Assembly: GCA_023313575.1 (NCBI GenBank)
Contig: JAJTTP010000001.1
Coordinates: forward strand, 2,294,001 to 2,358,000
Direction of reading: 5' to 3'
Length of the DNA: 64,000 bases
Origin: Eutypella sp. D-1
Lineage: Eukaryota; Ascomycota; Sordariomycetes; Xylariales; Diatrypaceae
The first letter of the stretch is position 1; every line of letters begins with the position of its first letter. The notes beneath the pieces are model-generated. The model made no database searches and was not told the DNA's origin. It saw nothing but the letters and a program-made list of their open reading frames with translations. The translations under genes were made by a program, and so were the position numbers. Positions 11,305 to 23,577 of the stretch are shown here, in pieces.

Positions 11305-13065
11305 ATGGCGGCCACGGCCAACGGCACGACCACGACCGCGACGTATTCCCCAGAGTACCTAGCCGAGTCCAGGACAGTGCTTCTCACCGCCTTCTACTCT
11401 ATCCCTATTCCCCTCGAGATCCTGAGCACGGCGTTTCGGCTATGGGTCAAGCTCCGAGTGAGGGGGAGCTGGCTTGCCTTTGACGATTACCTCATCATCT
11501 GGGCCACGGTGCGTACCGGATCCCAACCAAAACCGACCTCTGATCTTATTACGCTGGCTATAGAGAAAATAAATGAGAACTTTCTTGTTGCCTAACAACG
11601 TAGCGCTGACTGGATGCGTGACGGTTGATCCCATAGATCTCGGCAGTAGCCGTGTGCGTTGCTGGTTTAGTTTATGGTTTGTCGCTCGCCATTATTTGCT
11701 ACCACAGTAGACCCTTGACTCCCTTAAATTGGTTGTGTTCCGCGAGGGAATAAAGTGCTCATTGCTATTCCTATCCAGGGGCTCCAAACGGCCTCGGGCG
11801 CCACATCCAGGCCGTCTCGGAACATGACCTGAGCATGTTCCTCAAGGTGAGTCTCCTATCCAAATCTTGCCACGCAGCCAATCTAGCCAGCTTCTCCTAC
11901 TGACTTAATATTCTTCTTCCCTCCTGCAACGGCGGACAGGGCGACTACATCTTCAGCCACTTCTACGACGTGGCGATCGCGAGCACGAAGCTCTCGATCT
12001 TGGCTCTGTATTGGCGAATCTTCGCGACGGTGCGGTTCCGCGCGGCCGTCGCGGTTACGGCGGCCATCGTGTTCTGCTGGCTCATCGCCATCGAGGTCGC
12101 CCTCGGCCTGGGGTGCCGGCCAATCCAGGGCTGGTGGGACGCCGCCGCCGCCGCCTCGGGCTCCTGTGTCGACAAGGTCGCCTTCACCTATTCCACCAAC
12201 AGCATTAACCTTGCCACCGACTTTTGGATCTTTATTATGCCGATCCCCGTCATCCTCGGTCTCCAGGCTAGCATGGACCGCCGTATCGGTCTTTGCTTCC
12301 TGTTCTCTGTCGGTCTGGGTACAGTATGTGGCTTTCTCCTCATACCTATCTAGTCTTGTCCCGACCTTCGGTGATCCCTTCGTCCCCTAATTTCGGTCGG
12401 CTACCTAATGAAATTGGCAATTGGGTAAACTAGCTGCCACTAACTTTTGACATTGCGATAGTGTGCCATCAGCGCGGCTCGACTTTCGGTCATCGTATCA
12501 GTAGGGTCCGATGACATCACCTGTGAGCTCTCACGCCTCCCTTGATGTGCCTAACGTCAATACTGACAGCAACATCTCAGGGTCGGAAGTTCCCCTGGGC
12601 ATCCTCTCGGCCTGGGAGCCCTGCGGCGCCATCCTCTGCGCGAACCTACCGGTCGTGTACCGGGTGCTCGTGCGCGGGCTCAAGCAGCTTCGGTCGACGG
12701 CGCGTAGCGGTACACGGTGGTCGTGGTCGTGGTCATGGTCGCGACCGCGGCGCGGGCTAGTCGGCCTCGGCAGCGGCAACAGCAAGGGTAACGGAAACGA
12801 TGGTGGAGATGCCACTTTGGGACGGCCCGACACCCACACTTCCCAGAAGCCGCTGTACCATCACTGGACACGGATGGACAGCGAGGGTGGCGGCGCTGGC
12901 GCCGACGATCTTGGCGGGGCCGGTAATGAGGCCGGGCTATTCCCTACCGCGAAGGTCTCGGCGGAGAGGCGACATGCCGATGGCGAGGGCAGCGAGCTTG
13001 GCACCTTCGGGGACTCGAGGATCATGGTCGAGCGAAGCTTCAGTCAGGACTTTGACAAGAGGTAA
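11305..13065 (+). CDS. Pth11/SAT4-type rhodopsin-domain integral membrane protein
   Basis: Six exons (11305-11508, 11637-11676, 11779-11846, 11940-12323, 12462-12522, 12581-13065) give 413 aa. Seven hydrophobic segments are visible, from LLTAFYSIPIPLEIL to EPCGAILCANLPVVY. Family hallmarks: GRHIQAV, TKLSILALYWRIF in helix 3, CRPIQGWW after helix 4, and the ITW...LEPCGAILCANLP-type block. The W is made by splicing (t from exon 5, gg from exon 6), which supports the CTCAG acceptor at 12579-12580. The cytoplasmic tail is long, Gly- and Arg/Trp-rich. No extracellular CFEM cysteine domain is present, so it is not a canonical CFEM-type Pth11 receptor. This very large fungal family is mostly of unknown ligand; some members sense surfaces during infection. 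Function is not assignable here. Confidence 0.82.
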
Positions 13066-15069
13066 TTCATGATTGTATCGTGACGTTGTATCAGGGCGTT
13101 GGTTGACCCACGCCATAATATGAACCCTAAACTTGTGACCAATATCACTAGTATAGATATACACTTGTATCGTAGCCACCGCTTGGATTCAAGTCATAAT
13201 TAGCTGCTCTTTTTTCTTTGGTACACGAGAAAGTCAGGTGTGATGGGGCGCCAAAAAGATGCCAGATATAATATATTTTGCACGACCGGATCACCTCCGT
13301 CCAACGTCAGCATTGATGAGCATTATATGGGATTATACATGAATAGATACGAATATACCGTAGTTGCTTATAGACGGTCGATGATTCACTAAGAACTTGT
13401 GACCCAGAATAATCATTGTCGCCACAGGTATAGACGTCACAGTAAACAACTAGGTATATCACTCATGATGCTGGAGGCAATTAACTTCGAAAGAACATAG
13501 TGATCATCGAGGTATGTGTATCTTGAATAGAATCCTGTTGTAAATGTCACGGCAGGTCACTATTCACCCCCAAATCAGCATTTTCCTAAAGTAAGCTAAA
13601 CATTACATGTTACCCCTATTTGGGCATATGCAGGGGAAACCGGTACAATGCGGTCTGTTTCTCACCCTTTTGATGGACTGAACCATTGATGAGAGAGAAG
13701 AGACAATGATAGAAATGAACCGCAGACTATGAGTAGCATACGAATGTTCGAGGGTATATTATTGTACACTTGATCTCATGACTACGGGAAATCACAGTGT
13801 CGTATGGGTTTGATCGCCGAATAAGGGCTTCTCGAGCCCGCCAGCCATGCCTGCACCGGAATTGGTTGGGCTATAGTCACAGTGAATCTGGCGCTGCATG
13901 AATAGTTCCTCATAGAGAAAATGAATGCTTGATGGCGCCCACTGAGGTGCTATTTTCCGGGCAATTGATGTAAGCTAGCCCCTTGTTATACACATTCTAA
14001 ACCCTTCCATATATATACCATAGGTGAACTATATATATGCGATGCCTATTTATATCTTGCAGAGCCGGCTTCTATTTGTATATTACTAGGAATTATGAAG
14101 CGGTTATAATTGCTAACGGGGGTAGCGTTGAGTATGGTTCAGAGGTATGATATATACGGTAAGACGATAACTAAGACAGCGCCCCCTCTCTCGGCCCCCA
14201 TTCCCCTATTCCAGGGGCACCCCGCTTTGACTAGTATGCGTGTCTCGATGGATGAAGTGCATATCCCCCTCCATTCATGCAAACGTAGAGAGATTGACAG
14301 GCTAGAACCAATAGTTTCTGCATCCATCTAACTCTGTCCGAATCCTTGACGCCCTGGAGGCCGCCCCCTCCCCCTCCTTCTCACCCGCGCGGTCATGTCA
14401 TCGCCGACTAGTGAGCCAGTGAGCCAAAGGATGAGAATCATGGCGGCTTCAAACCGTGCATTGCATGATGGGGTTGCCGACTGCATAATTAGCATGACTT
14501 ATGCAGAGGAGCGCGCTTATTATTTTCAGCGAAGCCCGTTTTTATGTGTTATATGGGCAAGTGTCTTGGCTGACTCGCACCCAATGCATGGAGGTGTGAC
14601 CTCCATGAAGTAATTGTGGTTTGCTGTTGGAAGGCTGGAATAATATGTGGTGGTGGACAATACTTATTAGTTATAATGGTGAGGACTTCAGTGGGGGGTG
14701 GGACAACCCTGTTAGCGCCTACCCGGTAGTACTAGTAGTGCTAAATTTTACAACCATATGTACAGCCATTATGGAGGTTCCCGGGTCTTAAGCTTATGTG
14801 TATGTATGGGCTTTTTAACATTGTTAGTTCTGTTGCTCCGCCGAAAGTACATAAAAGAAAAAAAAATTATTTGATCTGATCATCCCACTCGTATGGAAGA
14901 ATCGTGCGATGTCCCCGACTGGTGAAGCTTGATTTTCCCTCTTTTTTTAAACCCCCGCATAACAATACTGGAGTATAATAATCACTCGACGTCTGAGCTT
15001 TTTTTCTCTCTCTCTAAAAGCATAGAGAAAATCTCCAGGTTCAATTAAAGCCTCAATTGATCGCTCAAG
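13066..15069. other. Intergenic spacer, AT-richer
   Basis: About 2 kb with lower GC than the flanking genes and no supportable ORF. Homopolymer A/T runs occur at about 14860 and 14945, and a CT run (15001-15015) precedes the next start codon. Confidence 0.5.
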
Positions 15070-17274
15070 ATGAAGCGCAAGGCCGAATCGCAAGCTGCTG
15101 GCCAAAGACAGCCAAAGAGGAAGACTAAAATATGTAAGTCTGTTTTTCTGTCTCTGCAACCAGTTACTTCATAACTAACACATTGCGATGCCCCAGCTTT
15201 AAGCGATGAGGAAGCCAAGAAGCGATTCAGGAAGGGCCTGTTCGACAAACAGGTTCTGAACCAATACACCAAGGGATACGCCGAGTCGAGTCCCTACAAG
15301 CACAGCGTCATTAACAGCTTGATCGACGACAAGCTGCTCCGGTCCGTGCGGAACGAAATCAAAGACAATGTCTCTTTCACTCCCAAGGAAACCGATATCT
15401 ACAAGATCCACCAGTCTGGCGACCTGGCTAACCTCGACGGCCTGGATGACAACGCCCTCGCTAAGCTCCCTTCACTTCTAAACCTTCGCGACGCTCTGTA
15501 CTCCCAAGCCTTTCGGGATTATGTCTCCCACATCACTGGCTGCGGGCCCTTGAGCGGCAGGAAGACCGACATGGCCATCAATGTCTACACCCCGGGGTGC
15601 TTCCTGCTCTGTCACGACGACGTCATCGGCAGTCGCAAGGTCAGCTACATTCTGTACCTGGTCGACCCGGACATCCCCTGGAAGCCTGAGTGGGGCGGCG
15701 CCCTGCGCCTCTTCCCCGTGCGGAACATCAAGGGCAAGGACGGCCAAGTCGCCAAGACCCCCGAGCCCGACGTCACCAAGGTCATCCCGCCCGCCTGGAA
15801 CCAGCTGAGCTTCTTCGCCGTGCAGCCGGGCGAGAGCTTCCACGACGTCGAGGAGGTCTACCACGCCGAGGGCAAGGCCCAGCTCGAGAAGGAGGGCGGC
15901 AGGGTCCGCATGGCCATCAGCGGCTGGTTCCACATCCCCCAGGTCGGCGAGGACGGCTACGTCGAGGGCGCCGAGGAGAAGCTCGCCCATAACAGCGGCC
16001 TCATGCAGCTCCAGGGCAACCCGGACCAGTACGATGCGCCACAGGCTCGGCCCGTACCTGTCGAGGAGAAGAAGAGCAAGAAGATGCCCGAGTCAAATGG
16101 CTCGTCGCAGAAGGAAGAGAAGGACGAAGAGGAGGGCGAAGGCGAGGACGAGTTCGACGAGGCGGACCTCGAGTTCTTACTGAAGTATATGGCGCCTACG
16201 TACCTGACGCCTGACACCATCGAACAGATCCGGGAGCACTTTGAGGATGGCTCCAGCATCACGCTGCCGGGCCTGCTGGGCAAAAAGTTCGCGGCGCGGC
16301 TGCGCGAGCACGTGGCGGCACGCGACGCCGCGCCCCTGCCCGAGAGCAGCGCCGAGATCGAGAAGGGCGCCTGGCGCGTCGCGCGTCCGCCCCACAAGCA
16401 CCGGTACCTGTACCTGCAGCCCTCCTCCTCTACCTCCTCCGACAAGGCTACGAACGGCGATGCGAGGTCATCATCGAAGAAACAGGAGAAAGAAGAGGAC
16501 GACTCGCCTATCCGGGAGCTCCTCGACGACTTCCTGCCGAGCCCGCAGTTCCGGCGCTGGCTGCAAATGGCGACGGGATGCACGGTGGAGAGCCACGACC
16601 TCATCGCCCGCCGCTTCCGCCGCGGCCTCGACTACACCCTCGCGACGGGCCACGAAGGCAAGCCGCGGCTCGAGCTCAATCTGGGCATCACTCCCACTAG
16701 TGGCTGGGGGGACGATGATAACGACGACGATGACGGAGAACAAGAAGAAGAGGAGGAAGTCAAGACGAACGGTAAGGGGAAGGGGAAGAGTAACAAGGCT
16801 CAGGAGAAGGAAAAGGGCAAGGGCAAGGGCAAGGGCAAAGCCAAACAAGAAGAAGAGGACGAGGCGGAGGAAGAGCTCGAGGTCGGCGGGCACGAGGTGT
16901 ACATGGCGGGCGACGATGACGCGGCGGACGAGGACGCGGCGGTGTACAAGTCCGCGGGCGGGGACGGGGACGACAACATCCTCTTCTTCCAGGCCGCGGC
17001 ATGGAACAAGATGACCATCGTGCTCCGCGACAGCGGCGCCCTCCGCTTCGTCAAGTACGTCAGCCGCTCCGCCCGCGGCGACCGCTGGGACGTCTGCGGT
17101 ACCTTCGAGGTCGAGGAGCAGGATGAAGACGACGACGAGGATGCCGATCAGCCCGTCGCGTCCGGGTCCGGGTCCGCAGCCGATGCGGCTGCAAATGCTA
17201 AGCTGCTCGAGGAGGACACCGAGGAGGAGTGGAATGGTTTCCCCTCTTCGTCCGAGGACAGCGATTCGGATTGA
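15070..17274 (+). CDS. Prolyl 3,4-dihydroxylase, Ofd1/Tpa1 family (Fe(II)/2-oxoglutarate oxygenase)
   Basis: In yeasts, Tpa1/Ofd1 hydroxylates a proline of ribosomal protein uS12 (Rps23) and affects translation termination; fission-yeast Ofd1 also controls the sterol/oxygen-response factor Sre1. Two exons (15070-15133, 15197-17274) give 713 aa; the first encodes a basic, nuclear-signal-like head (KRKAESQ...PKRKTK). The catalytic domain shows the HxD pair in CHDDVIG (His ~161, Asp ~163), the distal His in FHDVEEVYH (~237) and a 2-oxoglutarate-binding Arg in RVRMAISGWFH. A second, degenerate jelly-roll half follows (from about residue 350), as in Tpa1. Long Glu/Asp and Lys-Gly repeats (about 540-590) and an acidic/Ser tail interrupt and end it. 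Whether it also regulates an SREBP here is unknown; CYP51 is unlinked by 29 kb. Confidence 0.88.
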
Positions 17275-18073
17275 GAAAAGGGGGGGGTTTAAGTAAAAAG
17301 ATTCTTCTATGGGTCCGATAGGCTACTACTACTACTTCGGTACTCCGATGTTTCAATATGAAAAAAATATAATGATGACGATGACGATGATCATGGCATA
17401 TGCAAGAAAGTATATTTCAATCCCCGTTATGAGTTTCCGGCCGGCGTAATGGCTCGATGTGCTTCTTCTCTAACATATCGGGCTCTGACGAGCCTCTAAA
17501 CATGCTCCTTTTATCTCTAACCAATTCTCGACTTCACCAGCCATTGTTGCCCTTGTCTAGGTAAACGTGCCGTGCGCCAAATGCTATCCAACCACGTCCT
17601 GTAAAAAAAATATGAAAAAATAAAAAACACTGAAATCGCATGCCGTGGATATTATACCTTCCCACAAGACCGAGTATACAACTGGGAAAGAGAGAAAGTA
17701 AGGGGGGAAAAGGGAAGGGAAAGAAGAACAAGCCGCCTTCTGTGTTTTATCCCCCCAAGGAACGCCCTGCGCCGTATATATTCATCTACCCTATATCAAT
17801 GTATCATGCGTCTCGTCCATCTATCTACTCGATGCATGTCCCACGCCATGAAATCCTCGCGTAGACAGAATGGAAATTTTTCTTCTCGGAACGAAACAAA
17901 AACCACCCAACCCCTCAACCCCCTCACCACCCCCCGTATGTACACACGAATGCTAAATATAGAACGAGAGAAGGGTATATATATGTATATATGAACATGT
18001 ACTAATGAAGTGAAAGAGCGAAATGAGGAAAGCCAAACAAGGGGGTGGGGAGTGGGTTCATCAACGAAAGGGC
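17275..18073. other. Convergent intergenic spacer (3' ends)
   Basis: 3' regions of the Ofd1-like (+) and endopolyphosphatase (-) genes. It contains A/T-rich and GATGAC-type short repeats (about 17373-17392). No gene is seen. Confidence 0.55.
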
Positions 18074-20507
18074 CTAGCTCATCTCCTTGAGGTCCTTCTC
18101 GCTGCGGGTACTAACGAACGCGTGCTTCAGGAAGTGCAGCCACGCCTTGTTTGTCTTGCCCTTCCCGTGCTTCTTGCCTCCCTTGTGGTGCTTCTTTCCC
18201 TTCCCGTGTTTCTTGTTTGTGATATCCAAATCATCATCGCTATCGCTATCGCTGTCATAATCATCATTGTTGTCGTCGTCCGACGCCTCGGCATCATCAA
18301 GATCGTCTATCGAATCATCTTCCTCGTCTTCGTCCTCAAAATCGTCCATATCGCTGGCCGACTTGGGATAGTCCTGCCCGATGCGGTGGCCGAGACGGAC
18401 GAAGCTCCTGACCGTCAGGTCCGTGAGCTTGTAGATTTTGTCCTCGAAAGTGTTATACTCGACCTCGAACTGGAACTCATTAGGCTGCGGCTTGGCATGC
18501 TTCGGCGTGTCGTCGCTGTGCTGCCCCGAGTCCCACTTCGCCCCGTCGACGGCGCTGTGCTTCTTTTTGTCCTTGTCCTCCCGCGTGAAATCGTTGTTGA
18601 TGTATGTCAGGTTCGCGTAGTACTGCGTGAACCCCGTCCACGTCAGCGGCTGGGGCGAGTAGGCTGGCCCCGGAGGAGCCGATTTTGACGGGCCATCTGG
18701 GACATGTAGGGCTGGGTCCTTGGGCTTTTTGCCTTTCTTGCCCTTGCCCTTCTTTTTCTTACCGTCGGTGGATAGGTCGGGGCTAAATTCGGCAAGGTGC
18801 TGTTGCTCGTCCTCGTCTTCATAATATGACTGAACGCTGTGGTGGTCGTCACTTGAGGGTCGCATGGTGTCGACCCATGTCGCGGCGTCTTCCAGTCCAG
18901 TGATGTTGTACTCAAACACGCGGATTGAAGGAAAATAATTGGGCACGATGCTGGGGCTCACGAGGGATAGCTGGTACCGTTCCGCCCATGGGCCGCCGAT
19001 TTTCTTGCCTTTCTTGCCCTTTCTCTTCTTACCCTTCTTTTTCTTTCCCTCTGGCTCCAGGTCCCCTTCGGCTAGTGCCTTGACATCTGGCAATTCGGAC
19101 CATTCGGCTCGGAGCTCCATGAGATAATCTGTTCTGGACTGAGTGGACATGTCGCCTTCCATGGACTCGCGGGTGCGACCAGAATCTGCGGCCGCGGCAC
19201 CAAAATATTTGAGGTCAATGTCTTTTGTGTCTTGCAGAATAAAATGATCGATGTTCATATGACCGTAGACGGAGCCGACGACAACATCGCGGTACTGCTG
19301 CAGCCAGAGAGTATATTTCTGCCAGCAGGTCTCATCCCACAGCTGCTTTCCTTCAGTCCGCGCCGGAGGTACATGGCCGATCAGGATGGCCTTCATTCCG
19401 CGATCGCGCAGGAACTGCAGCTGAGTGCGTAGCCATTCGAAATGTTGGTAGCCCGGTTCTGAGGGGGTCGCGCAATCATCAATACCAGCATTACGATCGA
19501 AGAAATACAACGTATTCAAGCTGAAGACGGCAAGGTGATCGGGGATCACTTCGACGTAAAACCAGCCGCCATATTCGAAAGAGTGACGCTGCTCTTCGGG
19601 GATAAAAGAGCGCCATATGTCGGTATAGGCTCGAAGGATATCGTTGGGTCCGGGCATCAAGACATTATGGGGATAGATGTCGTTATTGCCCAGGGTAGGG
19701 ACCACGGGTATCGCAAGGCCTCTGGAATCAGAAAAGGTATCGACAAATTTATCGGCGACGATGCGATTCGTTTTGATGATTTCGGAGTTATGGCGGGGTA
19801 GTTTGTAAGAATCGCTATCATGTCGGGCGGAATCGCCAGTCCAAACGACGAAGTCAATCGAGTCCTTTAGGTTGGCATTGATCCAGTCCAATGCCGCATC
19901 GACCAGGGAAAAGGGTGAGTCGCAATCCGAGGTTTCTGCGCCATACACGCCGGCCGGGCCATGTCCGCGATGACAGGCAGAGGATTCCTCGGTCGACGTA
20001 TGAGGTTTGTAGTATTCATCAGGGTGTAAATCTATGGTCAAAGGGTAGGTACGGATAAAGAAGAAAGATGTCAGTAAATTGTTTGAATTGACTACATAGT
20101 GTGACTACATAGTGTTTGGGTTGTGGTGTGTGTCTTATGGGAGATCAAGGATGTATGGTGTATGGTACCGTACCTGTTATGTGTAGGAACCTGCCGTGTA
20201 ATTTGTGTTTGGGTGGTTTTGAATATGCAGGTGAGTTATCATCATTGGCGCGATCGCTATCGCTATCGTTGTCGCTATTCTGTAGGACGATCTGGTCTGC
20301 ATCTTCATATGTTGTGGGTGGTGCGGAAGCTTCCCGTGTTAGTAGTGGTGATGGTGGTATTTGTTGTTGTTGTGGTGGTGATGGTGGTGGTGGCATCGGA
20401 TTAGGTGCACCAATAACAACAGTTGATGCTACAGCAGCTAGCAAGCCTGTTGCTGCTAGCCATCTTCTTCCCCTACTTGTTGTACTCCTTGTTGGAGCAG
20501 ACGTCAT
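18074..20507 (-). CDS. PPN1: Vacuolar endopolyphosphatase (Ppn1 family)
   Basis: A metallophosphoesterase that cuts inorganic polyphosphate internally, in the vacuole lumen in yeast. Exons 20507-20174 and 20031-18074 give 763 aa. Residues ~12-35 (RRWLAATGLLAAVASTVVIG) form a signal anchor typical of type II topology. Metal-binding motifs occur in order: DLH in HITDLHPDEYY (the Asp is made across the intron), VVWTGDSARHDSD, TLGNNDIYPHN, IGHVPPARTE and GHMNIDHF. Two Lys/Gly insertions (KKKGKKRKGKKGKK and KKKKGKGKKGKK) interrupt the C-terminal half. The tail is an acidic/Ser tract (~674-715) followed by a Lys/His/Gly tract (~718-740). The 142-bp intron contains a direct repeat TGACTACATAGTG (two copies, 20089-20114). 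Family assignment is secure from the motifs; the inserts are unusual. Confidence 0.9.
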
Positions 20508-22526
20508 GTTTAGCAGTTTCTTTAAGTTTTTTGGAATGTTTGATTGGTGAGCTCAGGCTGCATAGAGCCCTGTCCGCTTTGAATTTTGCCGATGTGATCG
20601 ATATGCACGCATATAATGATATATAAATTATGATTGATGTATAGGAATTGAAATGGTAAGGAGTATAAATTTGGTGTACCTATAGCTGGAGATACCAGGA
20701 AGGTAAGTTCGAGAATCGGTACTCCTTAACCTTGGAAGTAAATTTGGATTGTGGGATTCCCAGGTTTTAGAAGGAATTCCCTTCTGTGCCTGAATTGCCT
20801 GGGTAGCCTTTCCAGATTGACTTTTTTTGTGAAGTAGGAAGTTGCGAGTTGGGGGACCCTGCAGATAATTTGTGACGATGACGAAATCTGAACTGGATGT
20901 ATGTATGTATTATGTGCACCACCCGTGGATCCCACCACGCTAGCGCTAAGCTGGTGAGAACCTACTGTGTAATTATGCAGAACTGGAACTGGTTGACTGG
21001 CTGGACGTGGCTGACTGACTTGACTGGGCTGGCTGGGTCCTCTTATGACATCTGCAGCTTACTTGTATGGAGGGGGGAGAGGAAGAAAAGAAAAAGGAAA
21101 GGAAAGAAAAGAAAAAAACAGAATCGGTAGGAAAAGTACGGGAAAACTTGGTCTCGAAAGTAATCGTCCTAACACCAACCCTTAAAGCTAGACGACGTTC
21201 TCCTTTATAAAATCAAGTCATGTTGGTTACTTAGAGCTCTACTCCGTAGTACGTAGTGCAAGCAACAGCCAGATCATTCCATTTCATTTATCGTCCCACG
21301 CGACTTTCTTTGTGATCCTCCCCCCTCCAACAAGAGAGGGTCCAAGGACCTAACCCATAAGGCTGACGGAGGTGACCCCTATAACGAATCATGGGCCTCC
21401 TTCAGCTACACGTGTGGAAGCCGATTGGCCCCTAGCGTTACACCGATCGCTCACGATGGCTGAGACAAAACAACCTGGGGGCGTTCGGGGGAGTGCTCTA
21501 ACAGGTCTACGGTAGCAAGTAGGCAGCTGCGAATCTATATAGACTTATTACCATGTGAGCACATGCTACACAGTATATCTGGTCACGCGCCTACTTCTGT
21601 CCGTATGTAGTTGTACATGCATGCGTACATCCACTTGATGCTCTCATCGTTGAAATTATCTGAATTGTTCTCTTTATGCCGCGCCATGCCGGGTATTCGG
21701 CGCAGTCGAGGTTGACCATCAAGGTACCTAAATATAGTTCTCCGGATCCAAGAGCATGCAGTGCCCACCACCCCAGTCCATCATGGCCCATGCTAAACTT
21801 GCGTAGCCATTGGGCATAAAAGCATGATCTTAATTTATTGCACGTTCTCTGGGGCGGCTGATATCTCTTCCTGCATTACCTTGAGGACGCGTGACTCTTC
21901 GATGGTTTTTGCGGGGGAGGGGAGCGGGGGAAGGTCGGCGCTGTCGGGAGTCTGGGCAATGCATCATTGTCCGTATTAAACTGCTTTGGGGGGAGAATAT
22001 CGAGGAATCTATAAGAAATCTACAGGACTTCTTTGTCTGGCGATTGAATACCGAGGTAGGTACAATTCTTTCGCATGTAGATATGCAATAATAAGAAGTA
22101 ATCGTTCTGAATATGCGTCAAATTTCGGTGGTCAGCTGAATATGTAATAATAAGAATTTTGGCTCACTGTGGATCCATGGGGCTCTTTGCCTTATCGGCC
22201 GGTAGCAACAAATTTTCAACTTCTTTTTTCCTTTCTCTCCTCACATTCGATAAGCACATGATTCTCAACCCTAGGTTGGACAGGATTCAGACATTCACTG
22301 TTTCAGAAACTGGAATCAAGTGCGAGAGTAATCGCAGCCGTTCGTTTGAGGGAATTCAATTATCGCTAAGTATTGGCTTCCTATGGTATATTTCTCGGCC
22401 ACATTCCACCGCTCCGCGCTCACCCGTTGTTTTGAGGGGGTATCAATAATTGCAATAATGATATCTGTCCGTGCTTCCGCTCCTGCATTTATCCATGTCC
22501 TATTTTAAAAACCGCCGTATTACGTC
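20508..22526. other. Intergenic spacer
   Basis: Carries the endopolyphosphatase promoter (upstream on the minus strand) and the 3' region of the histidine phosphatase gene. Only short, compositionally random ORFs occur. A GGCTGACTGACTTGACTGGCTGG-like short tandem (about 20995-21030) is the only local repeat seen. Confidence 0.5.
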
Positions 22527-23577
22527 TCAATCCTTCCCGGCGCGACGTGATTTTCTTTCTTCAAGTGGCTTTCTCCTACAGAGTTCCCGGAGAACCGGGT
22601 GCTTTGGATCCGCAGATTTACTGGTGTCAAACTCGAAGGTTCGGTACTCGACATTGTCGAACTTCTCGGTCTCGTTCAACTAGACAGTTTTTATTAGCCA
22701 CCCTTATTATCATATAGTGCTAGTGCATGAGTGACTGAAACTCATTGACACACTACGAAAGGAGGATTGTCGATGCCATAAAGTGTACATAGTAGTCCTA
22801 CTTCCAAGGCATGGGATCAGAACTCACCAATCGCTTTAAGAAGCCTGAATCTGTGGCATCGAGTCAGCGGTGGGGGCCAGGGAACACACTATGGCACGTG
22901 AAACAACGCCTCAGTCCACGGCAGCTACTTACGAGTGACAACAATGATACATTCCTCGGGCTGCACCAGCAGCCAGCGCTTGGCGAACCTTGCTCGTTCT
23001 TTGTATGCATCTTCTGAAGGCTCGTATAGTCCTGTCTTGCGAGGATAAATCGGGTCGATGGCGGAAAAGTCGTAGCCAGGCCAGCCCTTCTCTAGCAAAG
23101 GCGACTCGGTCCCTGTATCGCAGGACCTATCTGTCGTCTCCTGTATTTGGTCAGCCTAACCGGCATCCAGGTTGTGCATGTTGCGCGTAAAACATACCTG
23201 CCATTCTGCCCGAACCTCCACTGGGACGCCCAGGTCTACGAGCCACTTGAGGCCGTATTGGACAGTCTGCAGCGTGCGTGTCAAGGGGCTGACGACTATC
23301 CGGCAGTTTTTGGGGTCGTATGGAACATTCGGCGGAAGATCCGCGGCAAGCGTCTCACATTGTCTAATACCTTTCCGTGTGAGGCCCGGGTCGTGCATCT
23401 CCCACTGGTGTATATGGTGGTCAGGATCCAACATTTGTAAACATCTCCCATGCTCAGGGATAACTTATCAGCAATATCTAGGGGATTGTCAGTGACCACC
23501 TAGTTTAGAACGGTTCAGGGACAGTACTTACTGTGCGAAGCCTCGCCGTGGCGTATGAGGATGATGTGTGGAGGCAT
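22527..23577 (-). CDS. Histidine phosphatase (phosphoglycerate-mutase-like) family protein
   Basis: Branch-1 histidine phosphatase fold; the substrate is unknown. Minus-strand exons 23577-23532, about 23463-23198, 23140-22933, 22850-22828 and 22679-22527 give ~231 aa. The phosphohistidine motif RHGE is in exon 1 (PPHIILIRHGEASH), followed by HDPGLTRKGIRQC, the second catalytic region VVSPLTRTLQT and the second His in VVTHSGFLKRL. That last motif is assembled from exons 3, 4 and 5; exon 4 is only 23 nt. The C-terminus DNVEYRTFEFD matches small fungal members. The 5' edge of exon 2 is uncertain: only an acceptor at 23464-23465 gives the right phase, but it adds atypical residues before DHHIHQWEMHDP. 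The start ATG immediately precedes the RHG strand, as expected. Confidence 0.75.

Noticed and set aside
14680..14760. GTGGGGGGTGGGACAACC segment considered as a transposon terminal repeat
   Set aside because: No matching inverted copy nearby and no transposase-like frame.
15478..15990. 170-codon minus-strand ORF inside the Ofd1-like gene
   Set aside because: Leu/Val/Asp-rich antisense shadow of a high-GC3 coding exon.
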